DNA of 64,000 bases, from positions 38,145,604-38,209,603 of the forward strand of contig CM064715.1 in NCBI GenBank assembly GCA_032717465.1. Direction: 5' to 3'. Each line of letters starts with the position of its first letter. Position 1 is the first letter of the stretch. This document shows positions 46,295 to 57,350 of the stretch, one piece after another. A program made the position numbers and the translations under genes. The notes below the pieces were generated by a model, which did no database searches, had not been told where the DNA came from, and saw only the letters and a program-made list of their open reading frames with translations. The DNA is from Coenobita brevimanus. Its lineage: Eukaryota > Arthropoda > Malacostraca > Decapoda > Coenobitidae.

Positions 46295-47325
46295 CATGTT
46301 GACACAAAGCTATCTCTTCTACAAACATAACATCTTACACACACAGAACCTGATGGGCAATAAAATGAGAGTTCAGTGTATAACTAACTACACGTTTGTT
46401 ATTTTACATAACATGCATTAACAATTTTGACTAGTTGTATGTTTACCCACTGTTGTTATTCTGTTGATTCCAACTCTCATTAATTCGTATACATAATGAC
46501 ATGGCGTCAGTGTTGTGGCAACAGGCCAGAATATTTTACGATGTGTTTGGGGTTAGTTGAGCCGATTCTGATTCATTACTTAACGCAGAAATTACTGGAC
46601 AGCCACTTTACGTTGTTATATCGGTAAGACCTATATTACCACATTAACACGAATGAATGGACGTCAATAACCACACAGAACCTGTATGACCAATAAACAA
46701 CTGTATGTCAAATTCCAAATTGAAGTGCATCTGTCACATAACTGATTACAATACGACAAAACAGTTGGCATGTATAATATAAATCAATGTGAGATGGTTC
46801 ATGTCATTATTACCTAAAGTTATGTTGGTTAAGAAAGGGCGTGAGAGGGGGATGAGAGGGTAAGAGAGGTGTGAGGAAGGGTGGGAGTGGGGGATGAGGG
46901 TGAGAGGGCGTGTAGGAGAGAGAGAAGGGTCCCGGGGTTGTGAATACGGGAAAGAGAATGGATGCGAAAAGACATAATACATCATGCTCAACACACATCG
47001 TTTACTATGATAATTTATCAGGATGTCAGTATACAGTTCCTCCACCTACGTTCCTTTCCCACATCGATACAATCATGTTGTAGGAAAAAGATACTATTGC
47101 ACACTAAAGCCCTTTATACACATACCTCTACTGGTTCTGAGTGTCTGTAACAAAATCTATTGACACCGCGTCACAACACCAGGCATGGCTGTTCGAAACG
47201 TTTCAAACCTTTATACTGGGGTAAAGGGGGGGAGGGCAGAGGGGGTGGCTTGTTCGAGCGAGCGCCTAGAACTGACTGGCCTTGACTCCGGCTTCCAGGG
47301 GGGAGAGAAATTAGTAGGCGCGCGT
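46295..47325 (-). repeat. Inverted repeat, right arm
   Basis: Reverse complement of 38165-39320 without the SINE. Small indels and substitutions distinguish the arms (roughly 93-95% identity by eye), so this is not a trivial assembly mirror. Confidence 0.8.
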
Positions 47326-47404
47326 GTACACACGAGAAAACATACACTGTTGCCAACACCCGTTACCCAATTCTCGCGACTAGGTGGCCCAGGTGGAAAG
47401 TTTG

Positions 47405-47525
47405 GGGACTGTACTTACGTATGCACTTACGTACATGCTTACGTAAGTAAGTACTTACATAAGTGTTCACGTACTGTACGTATGCACATCCGTGAATACG
47501 TACGCACGTAAGTACGTATGCAATA
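47405..47525. repeat. TACG-rich palindromic microsatellite
   Basis: Many overlapping TACGTA and ACGTAAGT motifs. The same type of sequence continues at 47876-47914 after the tRNA-type SINE, so the SINE split it. Confidence 0.8.
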
Positions 47526-47531
47526 CCTAAT

Positions 47532-47874
47532 GGGGAGGCGGTGGCTGAATCGGTAGAGAGGCGGCCTGCAGTCCTGATGGACCCAGGTTCGAATCCCGGC
47601 TGGGGCAGGGAACAGTTTAAGGATTTGAATTTCATAAAAGCAGACTTTCCTGATCTACCAGATGACCCGCCGACATGTCGTAAAAGTACCCCCGCTAATA
47701 CCAATGCACCAGTCCTGTATGAGACAGCTCTAGCATGTATTCAATATGGACGGCGAGTGTTAGCGCCGAAGTGGTGACATGTAGAGCGGTGTATGGTATG
47801 TAGAAGGACTACTGGGCCTTGAGAGCAGGCTGTGAAGCCTATGTCCAGAGCTGAACACATAAAAAAAAAAAAAA
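47532..47874 (+). repeat. tRNA-derived SINE with poly(A) tail
   Basis: The 5' part is tRNA-like with an A box (tggctgaatcgg, 47542-47553) and a perfect B box (ggttcgaatcc, 47586-47596). About 230 bp of body follow, ending in A(14) at 47861-47874. It cannot be a working tRNA gene because the acceptor stem is not closed and a long tail follows. Inserted in a TACG-rich repeat. Confidence 0.8.
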
Positions 47875-47914
47875 TGTGTACCTACGTCAGTACTCACGTA
47901 CGTACTTACGTAAG

Positions 47915-50283
47915 TGTAATGCTAGGTGAAAAAGGCCCGACTCCTCTGTCCTAAAGCACCTAACGTGCAGCGGGGTCCTCTTTCGAGACCGGAGCTTAGT
48001 GCAATGAAGAAAGGTAGGACACAAAAACTTCAGGCAATAAGCTTTACACGTATAATACCACAGTCAGACACAGGACAAAAACAGCAGATGTTACAACACA
48101 ATATATGACACAGAAATAAAACCTTAACTAGGATATTAGTATCTCGCAGGATACTGGCTTAGCTAATACTGATGCCAATACAGTAATTCTAGTGCACAAG
48201 TGTACAGGGAACACGGGCGCGCGTGGGAGCGCCAGGAGAGGGGCTCACACGAGGGGGGGAGGGGAAGGACTCGTGATGGGTCAGAACAGAGTTATACTAA
48301 TATTGGGAAAGGGTAAGTATTATTAATTCAAACTTAGTATCATCTGATGGCAAAGGGGTTTTGACATTTGAATCTATTTCTCGTTTACGTTTACGCTAGC
48401 TGCTGGGAGAAGATTCTTTAGAAAGCGAGGGAGTGGAGAGCACTGGGAATTCACTGTGTTTACGGTAACACAAACGGGAGAATATTATTTACACTTTCTC
48501 TATTATTTTCTGGTAACAAAGGACATGGTTGTATTTTCACTACAGAGGATTCCTCGAGAGAAGAGTTTTACTGGGCGTCACTTGTGAGTCGGATTCCTCA
48601 AAACTTACTCTCTGTGCTCGTTCTTATCATGCACCCGTGATTCCACTCGCCCCGATATTTAACATACATTAAGTCACTAAATCACTGTAACCTGTTTCTA
48701 GGGCAACGTCACACTTAACATAAGTCAAATCACTAGTTCTGGGGCAACACCACACTTAACATAATTTACTCATGTAGTGTGGGCGGCGGGGAGACACGCC
48801 GGCGACTACTCTGCCGGGCTAGGCTCCGCCAGGGGAGGGCGTGCCGAGAGGGCACGGGACGGCTCACAGGGGCGTCCTCTCGCGTCCGGGGCTGCAGGTG
48901 GCACAAGAACCCGCAGTCTCCGGGCTAGGTTCAGGGGTGTGGCCCTCAGGACTGGGGCCGAACAGGTCCAGGAATCTCCGGCTCAGGTTTTGGCCCGGGG
49001 TGGAGGTCTTACGCCGCCTCGTGGGTGTGGAGAGGTCTCGCCTGGGTGTCCTGGGGAGGGCCTGGAGTGACTGAGGACTTCGGTCTCCAGAGTAGAGGGG
49101 CCCCATCAGGGAGGGGCTGTGGCACCGACCTGAACTAGGGTCCGTCAGGTGGGTCTTCTCCAGGGCCAGGCGTAGAGAGCAGAGGCCAGGGGAAGCCGTG
49201 AGGCCTCGCTGGGTTTCTCCGGTGCTGGGGATCCGGGTGTCTGCCTCAAGCAGGGGCGATGACACTGGAAACACCTCTCTTTGGCCGTGGGACCCGGCAA
49301 TTGGCCGTGGCTGCCCAGGGGCGCAACTATGAGGCGCCAAGGCCCGACAATTGGCCATGGCCTGAGTGGGGGAGTCAGCGCACCTCTGGACGCCTTCGGA
49401 GCGGCGATCGGCCGTCTGATGAAGGTGGGAGCGGCAGTAGGCCATCTCCTTCTGGTGGAGGGAGGAACGGCAGTAGCCCGTCTCTGGGGCAACACCTTCG
49501 GAGAGGCAATCGGCCGTCTGGCGAAGGCAGGAGCGGCGGTCGGCCGTCTCCTTCTGTCGGAGGGAGGAGTGGCAATAGGCCGACTCAGGGGCAACACCTT
49601 CGGAGTGGCAATCGGCCGTCTGACAAAGGTGGGAGCGGCAGTAGGCCGTCTCCTTCTGCTGGAGGGAGGAGCAGCAATAGGCTGACTCAGGGGCAACACG
49701 TTTGGAGCAGCAATCGGCCGTCTGACAAAGGTGGGAGCGGCAGTAGGCCGTCTCCTTCTGCCAGAGGGAGGAGTGGCAATAGGCCGACTCAAGGGCAACG
49801 CCTTTGGAGCGGCAATCGGCCGTCTGACGAAGGCGGGTGCAATAGTAGGCCATCTCCTTCTGCCGGAGGGAAGAGCGGCAATAAGCCGATTCGGGGAGAA
49901 CATCTTCGGAGCGGCAATCAGCCGTCTGGCGAAGGCGGGAGCGGCAGTAGGCCGTCTCCTGAGGGGCGCTGTCTGGAGCTGATTTGGCAGCTCCACCCCT
50001 AGCTGATCCGGCAATCCCACTCCCCGAAGGTAGTGTCCTCCTCCTGCTAGGGTGACGGTGCGACGGTTGGGTGTTATAAAGGCGCACGGCCCGGGCTGCC
50101 TTATGCTGTTGTCGCATGGCATCCCATAGTTCAGCTGTGGCTACTCAGTGGGGTCCGGGTGGGGGTGTCAGTGCGTTTCAGGGGACACCATGCTGGTCGT
50201 CACTCATCTTGTTTTCGGGGGCACCAAGCTGTTCCTCACTCACCTCATTTTGGGGGGCACTATTTTGTATGCCACGCATTTCA
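47915..50283 (-). mobile_element. Group B 3' LTR (2369 bp)
   Basis: On the minus strand it starts TGAAATGCGTGGCATAC at 50283, preceded by the polypurine tract (50284-50296), and ends GCATTACA at 47915. The five bases after it (minus strand) are CTTAC. It is longer than the 5' LTR at 29371-31438 because the CRS array has more units. The stem motif (47970-47993) and the tttacacgtata block match the 5' LTR. Confidence 0.8.
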
Positions 50284-50540
50284 CCACTCTCCCCCTGGGA
50301 AAAGTCGCGTCCCCGTGGCTGGAGGTGGTACACGTGATTGTTGTGTGTGGCGTACGCAGGCTGGAGGTGTTGTAGTAGGGCCTGCCAGGCGGTGGTATAG
50401 GGATTTTCTTCCTGCCTGGCATCACAGGTGAGGAAGAGCGTGGAGGTGGTGAGGGTGGAGTGGAGGAAGGTAAGCAGGTAGTGTGGTCCTCAGAGCCGGC
50501 GATTCTTGCCGAGGGTAGACGCCCATATGGCTCGTCTCAC
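48864..50540 (-). CDS. Group B ORF3, longest tandem-repeat copy
   Basis: The pre-LTR domain starts MKVRRAIWASTLGKNRRL at about 50540 but has a stop soon after, and two more stops fall near the LTR start (about 50185 and 50150). From 50117 the frame is open for 417 codons. It encodes a basic linker (SHRHPSRRRTL), then a higher-order array of 34-residue units, each made of subunits of 10, 12 and 12 residues (pattern TAYCRSHLCQ, TADCHSEGVAPE, SAYCHSSLRQKE), five full units plus two subunits. A linker follows with NCRALAPHSC, then the C-terminal block RRFLDLFGPSPEGHTPEPSP. Frame retention through 102-bp repeats suggests past coding selection. Function unknown; Cys-, Arg- and Ser-rich. Confidence 0.5.
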
Positions 50541-52061
50541 CTTCATCCTGGTCGGTGTTGTTGCTGGTGTGGTAGGGAGCTGTATGCTGGACACTCTGAT
50601 GAAGGTGGGTGGTTGGGAGAGGTGGCCGGGACGTGTGATGGATGTTTTGAGGGTGGTTGTGGGTGGTGATGTGGGTGTGCTGGATTGGTGTGTGTGAGTG
50701 GTGCGTGGGATGCACAAGGGCAGCTGTGGGGTGGCAGGGGTGTGGGCAGCGCGGCGTGGGGAGCAAGGTGTGGGGTGAGTGGGTAGTGGTGTCGTGGGGT
50801 TGTAAGCGATGCAGGTGGGGGTGGGGGTGTGTGCGGACAGTGGGCTGGGAGTTGCGGTGGCGGTGGTGGGTGACCGCTGGGGCGATGGTGTGGTGGGTGG
50901 ATGTGGTGCGGGGGTATGGGCGGGACATGCGGCGCAGGGCGTGGGAGAGGAGGTGGTGGGTGGTGGGGAGATGGAGGGGCAGCCGGGTGTTGGTGGTGCA
51001 AGTGAGGTGTGATGCAGCGTGGCGGTGGAAGTGGTGCGCCAGGACAGGGTAGTTTCGGCCAGCACTCCAATGGTGGGTGTGGGCGAGGAGGTGGGGCTTG
51101 AGGTGGGTGATGTGTCGGGTGTGTGAAGGTGATCTGACACTGGGGGTCGGTAGTGGTGGTGAGGTGGCAGGAGAGGTGGCTTGGAGTGTAGGTGGCGAGG
51201 AGGGAGTGCGGTCTTGTGGCGCCATCCCGGTGTTTGGTGGTGGGGTGGTTTGGGCGGTAGCAGGGTTCTGTGCTAGTGGTGTGGGGTGGGCAGTGGGTGC
51301 GAAGCCAGGGGATGGTGCGGGTGTAAGGTTGATGGAGGACGGTGTGCGGTGCTGTAACCATGGTGGTTTGGCAGGGGCTGTGGAGTGGGGTGTGGCAGGT
51401 TGTGTGTGTCATCGGAGGCGAGAAAAATTGGGGTGAGGTGTGGGGGGAGAAGGAGCCGGTGGTGGTGGGGAGATGCAGCCTTGCGGTGTTGTCTGAATGT
51501 TCAGGGGTGGGGCAGTGCAGGTGGTAGCAGGGGGCTGAGCTCGTGAGAGAGTGATGGGTGGTGGGGTGTGGGGTATGGTGGGTGGCGAGGCATCTGGTGA
51601 GGTTATTGGGGACAAGCTGGTGGTCCGTGAGGATGGTGAGGTTGAAGGTGGGGTAGGGGAGGTGAGCGAGGAAAAAAAGTTGGGTGAGGATGAGGAGGAG
51701 GAGGGTGTGATAGGGAAGGTGAATGAGTTGACCAGGTGGGCGGGGAAAGCGAGTGGTGGTGAAGTCATGGTGGTGAGTGGTGCGGAGAGGTAGGTGGAAG
51801 GCAGTAGACAGGGGGAGGTGGTTTTAGGAAGTAGGTTAGGGGAAGATGAGGTAAGGGTCCTAGGAGGCCTGTGAAGGGGGAGGCAGGCTTTGTGTTGAGG
51901 GGGTATAGTGGTGTGTGGGGTGGGAAGGTTAGGAATAGGGGTAGGAATAGGGGAAGGTAGAACAGAAGAGATAGTGAGAGGGGAGGAAAAGGAAAGATGA
52001 CGCTTCACCCTGTCGTAGACTGTGGGAGATGTGAGGTGGCCCCCGTCATTACGGTGTGATA
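50541..52061 (-). pseudogene. Group B internal region: protease start fused to proline-rich frames
   Basis: From 52061 down, a protease-like start (TSPTVYDRVK, compare SHKYRPTVYDKIRLNG in group A) runs directly into a Pro/Ser/Thr-rich frame (52008-51409, 199 codons) and further His/Pro-rich frames to 50541. The catalytic DTG, RT, RNase H and integrase are absent, so this B copy is an internally deleted derivative that keeps gag and ORF3. The low-complexity frames lie in several phases and may not all be coding. Confidence 0.5.
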
Positions 52062-52161
52062 CGGGGGCAGTGAGGGGGCGCTTTTTGTGCTCTCTTTTTT
52101 GTATTTTCTTCCCCTGAGGCTTGGGGGAATTTGCGTATGGTGGGGAGGTTTGTAAGTGCCC

Positions 52162-52584
52162 TCATTTCATTTGGCTGCACTGGGCAGCTTCTAGCTGCTC
52201 ATGGATGTCGTGGATCGGGCATCCGTGGCAGCACGGAGAAAATTTCCACGGGTTGATGGTGATCAGGTCAATGGGGAATTGATTTATTTCACCGATGCAT
52301 TGAGGGGTGGCATGGGCGGCTAGAAGGTGCCTCATTAAATTTATATCTTTATCCAGGTCTCCCGTCAGTTCATGTATTATGAAATGTTCTTTAATGAAAC
52401 CAGGGAGAATCCTGAGGGGTGTATGAAACGTGAGTTGTTCCCGGGTTTCTTCATCTGCCTCTGGGTAGGCAGTGGTGACTTGGCGTCTTGCCAGAGTTAG
52501 GGTATCATCTAGATTCCCGTCAAATTTTAGACTATCCAGTTGGGATAGTACCACCACTTTCCCTAATGATGGGGTGATGGCCTT
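52162..52584 (-). pseudogene. Group B gag, C-terminal part
   Basis: Reads AITPSLGKVVVLSQLDSL, a DDTLTLARRQVTTAYPEA helix region, LRILPGFIKEHFI, then the C-terminal INPWKFSPCCHGCPIHDI, with a C-x3-C-x2-H pattern shared with group A instead of a standard CCHC knuckle. Stop at 52162. Its first codons follow directly on the codons at 31727 if the group A insertion is ignored. Confidence 0.75.
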
Positions 52585-54377
52585 TGAAATACCTGCTGCC
52601 GCCAGACCGGCCACCCCACCACCCCCCACCCCACCACCAAACCGCCGCCTCACCACCACCCCAGGAAGACACCTTGGAGGGCTGGGTCACAGAGAGGTCA
52701 ATCCGGGGCAAGAAGAACATCGGTGTCCCCCTGTCCTGAGTCTCTCTACCCCTCAACTGCCTCGACAGAAACTACGCCGGCGGAAGACATGACCCTGCTG
52801 GTGGGACAGCACTCGCCATGTTCGGGGTAGGACTGATCCAGAGTCAGTCCCAAGCAACACCGCGGTACAGCCTCAGTACGTACCGGGGAGGGTTCGGCCA
52901 CTGTACTCCCCTCAGTTGTTTTACCCCTGTAGCACCGCCACATCTGCCATTGTACGTGTGGGGGAAGGTTCGGCCACTGTACGCCCTTCAGCCACAGCCA
53001 CCTCTGGAGAAGGCCTCGGAGTGTCAGCTATTAAGTGCACTCCGACTGGCAGAGAGAGCCTCGGAGTGTCAGCAGTTGAACGCACTCCGATTGGCAAAGG
53101 CCGCGGAGTGTCAGCTATTGAGCGCACTCCGCTTGGCAAGGGCCTCGGAGTGTCAGCTATTGAGCGGACTCTGATTGGCAAAGGCCTCGGAGTGACAGCT
53201 ATTGAGGCACTCCGACTGGCAGAGAGAGGAGTGGAACCGCAATATCGGCCACTGTATGTGTCGGGGAGGGTTTGGCCACTGTACGCCCCTCATCCACTAC
53301 CTCCTCCTCCTACGGGAGTATTACCTCCGGAGTGTCAGCTATTGAGAGCACTCCAGTTGGAAAAGGAAGCAGGAGTGGAACCGCGATATCGGCCACTGTA
53401 CGTATCAGGGAGGGTTCGGCCACTGTACGCCCCTCATCCACTACCTCTTCCTACTACAGGAGTAAAACTGCCACGTCGGTCACTGTACGTGTGGGGGAAG
53501 GATCGGCCACTGTACGTCCTTCTGTTACTTTCCGTGGGGCAGCCAGAACCGCAGTATCGGCCACTGTACGTGCCGGGGAGGGTGTAGCCATTGTGTGCCC
53601 CTCATCTGCCTCTTCCTCCTTCGGGAGCAGCACCGCCACATCGGCCACTGTACATGTGGGGGAAGGGTCGGCCACTGTACGCCCTTCAGCTGTAGGCCCT
53701 GGAGATCACGGAACCACCACATTGGCCACTCTACATGTGGGGGAAGGATTGGCCACTGTACATCCTTCATCTGTGATCTCTAAGGTCTTCCCGGAGAAGG
53801 AAGTCCCTTGCACAGCTGGCCTTTCACCTCTCTGCTGCGTGGGACGCCCCTCTCTTACTCCCTCCAGGTGTGGTTCCCCCGACATAGTACCGAGTGGTGG
53901 TGCGGCCCTGTGTTGGCCCTGCCGCCTACACCTGGTCAGTCCCGGTCTCTGATGGACGCAAGAAAGAAGAGGTGCCACAGTCTGCCACTGACAGCGCCCT
54001 TCACTAAAGGCGACCGCAGCACCCAGGCTCCCAGACAGGGCTGGCAGGCCCCAGAGTCAAGCCACTTGGGCTCTACTCCCCCAAGACTCTCTGCCCGGAA
54101 GAACAGGCGACAGGCCCGCCTCCTGCAGCTGTTCGGCCCCAGTCCAGAGGGCCGCCCTTCAGGTCGAGGCCCCCAGTCCAGAGGGCCTCCCTGTATCCCA
54201 CCGACAAGGCTCCAACATGAGGGCCTCTCAGGTCGAGGCTCCCAAACAGGAGAGCCTCCCTGCACCCCCCTGACAGAGAAAACCCGGGCAGTGACACCCC
54301 TTCTGGTAGTCCACTGTCTCCTGCAGGAGGGTTCCCCAGTAGAGCCCCCTCCCATGCCCGGGCGCCTCTTGTGTTAA
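52585..54377 (+). pseudogene. ORF3 part in group A 5' LTR
   Basis: Frames 52472-52792, 52916-53587, 53272-53952 and 53808-54377 together give the Pro-rich start, repeats of the SATVRPS / VRVGEGSATVRPS type and of ECQLLSALRLAK, and the C-terminal block LLQLFGPSPEGRPSGRG. The DNA repeat core is atcggccactgtacg, often in pairs about 40 bp apart. Frameshifts break it into at least four pieces. Being in the 5' LTR it would not be expected to be expressed as protein. Confidence 0.45.
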
Positions 54378-54960
54378 GCCCAGGAAACAAGGACCAGTAG
54401 TGACTTAAGTGTATCTCCTGTGTCAGAGAAAAACCACAGAGACGGGAGTGAACAGTGACAGTGAAACAGTGAAACCAGAATAATATTAGTAACACATAGT
54501 GAATTAAATACCCAGGCAGAACAGAAAAGACTAGTGAACACGGACATAGAACCTGAGCACAGAGAAAAGCAAAACTCGGTGAAGTGTCCCCGCGACTAAG
54601 TAACTTCCTTGAGTGCCGCGACTCGCGCTATAATCAATTATAGTAATACTCACTCTCTCGATCCCTGGCCCACTCCACCTATAGTGCATCAGGTCGAGAC
54701 TATTGAATACTCATTTTGCCTATAGACACAATACGGGTATATTGAACTTACCATCCACCATGGAGATACAATTACAGAACTCTACCCTCTACCCGTGCTG
54801 TGTATGCTATATATTATTGTGAAGCTAAATCTGTAAACCTGTCTCCATCATATCTTGCAACTCTTTGTTTGTATTGTGACAGTGTATTGAAATAAGCTAA
54901 TAGATGTGTTAAGGTGTACTGCCTAGTTTTTATGCCCTGTTCCTTTGTAAGTGTTTTATT

Positions 54961-54984
54961 TCCGGTCCGGAAAGAGGACCCCGC
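54961..54984 (+). promoter_or_regulatory. Conserved LTR stem region, group A
   Basis: The 5-bp stem GGTCC and GGACC closes over GGAAAGA, 78 bp from the LTR end. In group B the corresponding bases differ on both sides but still pair. Confidence 0.4.
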
Positions 54985-55040
54985 TCAGTCGCGAGCGTTT
55001 TTGGCGCGAGAAGTCGAGCTAAAAACACCTCGCATAACAC

Positions 55041-55055
55041 TGGTGGCCAGCAGTG
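55041..55055 (+). promoter_or_regulatory. Primer-binding site, group A element
   Basis: TGGTGGCCAGCAGTG, identical to the site at 31440, two bases after the LTR. Confidence 0.6.
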
Positions 55056-55090
55056 GTTCTGGATCCGAATAAAGCACGGAGGAACACAAA

Positions 55091-55300
55091 ATGGAAACCT
55101 GCACAATGGCAGCCAAACCTCACATCCAATTGCTGAAGCTCAATCTTGAACAATATGACATAGATGTTTACCTAGATATGGTAAAACCCCTCCTAGACAT
55201 TGGGTTTGACACAGACAGAGAAAAAATAACTGTCACACTACCCAACCTGGGCAAAATAATTGCTACTATAGCCACGAAAATCGTCCCTGAATTGACATGG
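55091..55300 (+). pseudogene. Group A gag, N-terminal part
   Basis: Starts METCTMAAKPHIQLLKLNLE, then LLDIGFDTDREKITVTLPNL and TKIVPELTW. The L element copy 2 interrupts it at 55301, directly after the Trp codon. gag resumes at 59392 with GAC CAA (DQFS). Confidence 0.8.
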
Positions 55301-55944
55301 TGTCATAAATGACTTTGTGTCATAAAATACTTTGTGGTTCTTTTGTGGTTGAGTTGTAGTTGAGTTATATATATATTTTAGATTTATGGACGAGCGGTTT
55401 TTATATCTTGTAGTAGCTTCCCATTTGTCATGTAGTGACAGGAGAGGTAAAGAATAGTATGGGACTATTTTTATTTGTCTTGGAAATATTAACAAGTCTC
55501 TCACACAGAGCGTAAGTATAGAGTCTCGTCCCTCTCTCTCTCTGTCTCTCAAATTGCCAAGCCCATCTCCCCTTCGACCTGCCTCTAGTATCGCTTGTCC
55601 CCTTCTCGACCTCTCTGTTCTATAGCTAACCTCCGTCTGCCGCTCTCTTTCCTAAATTCTGGTGAAACAGGAGATGTATCACGTGTATTCCTCGTGGATG
55701 GAAAGTTTAAAGAAGCCTGTGTGTGAGTATGTGTGTATATGTGCGTGTGGTCACCAGGTCTTTGTTCACGAGAGGACTGCTGACAGCTAACTGCATCATC
55801 TCCTTACTGGCCGCTGTCGTCAGCTTTCCTCAGTGTAACTTGCAAACCTCATTTCCTTTTCCCAGGCTCGCAGAGGGCTGTCTATGTATCTATTTATCTA
55901 TTTATCTATTATGATTTGCAATTATAATATGGAGTCCTACCACA
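55301..55944 (-). repeat. 3' LTR of element L copy 2
   Basis: In element orientation starts TGTGGTAGGACTCC at 55944 and ends TTATGACA at 55301. Matches 58744-59387. Confidence 0.9.
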
Positions 55945-56348
55945 CTGCTCGGCCGCGCAAAAATGGCGTATCATCGACATTTAATAGTCATAACATATTA
56001 ATATATATTATATACACATTATAATGAACTTATAAGCTAATTAAATGAAATACATAATATTGTAAAAGTAACATAATTGTATGAATATTGTATACATATA
56101 ATATAGTAAATAGTAATTATTCAGTAATATTACATTTTAAACAAGTTGTATACATATTTGAATAAATGCAATGGTTGTTGTATAACACTTTGTAAGACGT
56201 GCATGTACAACAGACGTACGCATATAATTGTGCAATGGTAATACTGCTAGGTTATACATTACATAGAGTTATCACTTTAGTAATGTCTAATATTTCACTT
56301 AACTTGTATGATGATACTGGTAATACAGAATTGTGCTATAATTGTATG

Positions 56349-56732
56349 ACTTATAAATATGTACTAACATTGTGGTACTACATAATTGTAACATTTTATG
56401 AATTGTTACAAAATATTGTGTTAATGCATAATTGTGTTGGCCTTATAATTGTAGTTACATTTTGTTAATGCAACTATTACATAAGTGTCTTGGCCTTATA
56501 ATTGTAGTTAAAGTTACATAAAAGTTACATCTTGTTTATGACTTATAAATATGTACTAACATTGTGGTACTACATAATTGTAACATTTTATGAATTGTTA
56601 CAAAATATTGTGTTAATGCATAATTGTGTTGGCCTTATAATTGTAGTTACATTTTGTTAATGCAACTATTACATAAGTGTCTTGGCCTTATAATTGTAGT
56701 TAAAGTTACATAAAAGTTACATCTTGTTAATG
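56349..56732 (-). repeat. 192-bp tandem duplication in element L copy 2
   Basis: acttataaatatgtactaac starts both units (56349 and 56541). The two units are nearly identical through catcttgtt, indicating a very recent duplication. Confidence 0.85.
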
Positions 56733-57059
56733 CAACTGTTAATTGGTAAAGTGAAACATAATGCAATCGTTTGTCGTTACATAATTGTTACATATCGTTT
56801 GTAGTTACATAATTGTAGTTAAAGTTACATAAAAGTTACATCTTGTTACTGCAACTGTCACAGAAATGGTACATATTGTTTGTAGTATTGTTTGTAGTTA
56901 CATAATTGTAGTTAAGGTTACATAAAAGTTACATCTTGTTAATGCAACTGTCACATAAATTGGTACATATTGTTTGTAGTTACATAATTGTAACAAGTGT
57001 AACATAATGTAATCGTTTGTCGTTACATAATTATAATATGGAGTTACATAATTGTAATA

Positions 57060-57350
57060 ATTGCAGTCCTAACATATGCTGCGGTCGATGATAGTGATGA
57101 TGTGCCATGCCACTTGTTTGTGGAGACAACAATTTGCTTTTTTGTTTGTAGTTTATGTGGTATTTTGACATATGTAGTAACACTTACACTTATTTTCATT
57201 GGTTTGTTATGTGATCTTACTCTATTTCTCTTATTTCTTTCTTACTTTTTCTTTCTTTCTTTTTTGTATGTATTGATTTTCTATAGTTTGTTTTTCTTCG
57301 CTTGTGTACGCTTTTCCCATGTTGTTCATGGTTGCATAAATACTGGCTAA
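57060..57350 (+). other. Antisense hydrophobic open frame in element L copy 2
   Basis: Counterpart of 9729-9490. The frame remains open with a 3-bp insertion (GAT) relative to copy 1. Hydrophobic Phe/Leu-rich. No gene is claimed. Confidence 0.25.

Larger units (their letters stand above)
52585..55039 (+). mobile_element. Group A 5' LTR (2455 bp)
   Basis: Starts TGAAATACCTGCTGCCG and ends CGCATAACA, followed by a primer-binding site and gag. It is about 95% identical to the 3' LTR at 31728-34187. The left flank is GCCTT; the far flank of the 3' LTR (31727 side) is GCCTG. The AT-rich part 54380-54960 likely holds promoter and R sequences. Confidence 0.8.

Noticed and set aside
47532..47610. 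Candidate tRNA gene
   Set aside because: A and B boxes are present, but the acceptor stem does not close and a SINE body with poly(A) follows.
49259..50002. 247-codon open frame on the plus strand across the group B LTR
   Set aside because: It is the antisense shadow of the CRS repeat array; the conserved LFGPSPEG block and pre-LTR domain are on the minus strand.
50657..51436. Several plus-strand GT-rich frames (Val/Gly/Trp-rich), and similar ones at 34527-35586
   Set aside because: Complement of CA-rich proline/histidine low-complexity sequence of the gypsy element; no conserved motif in this direction.
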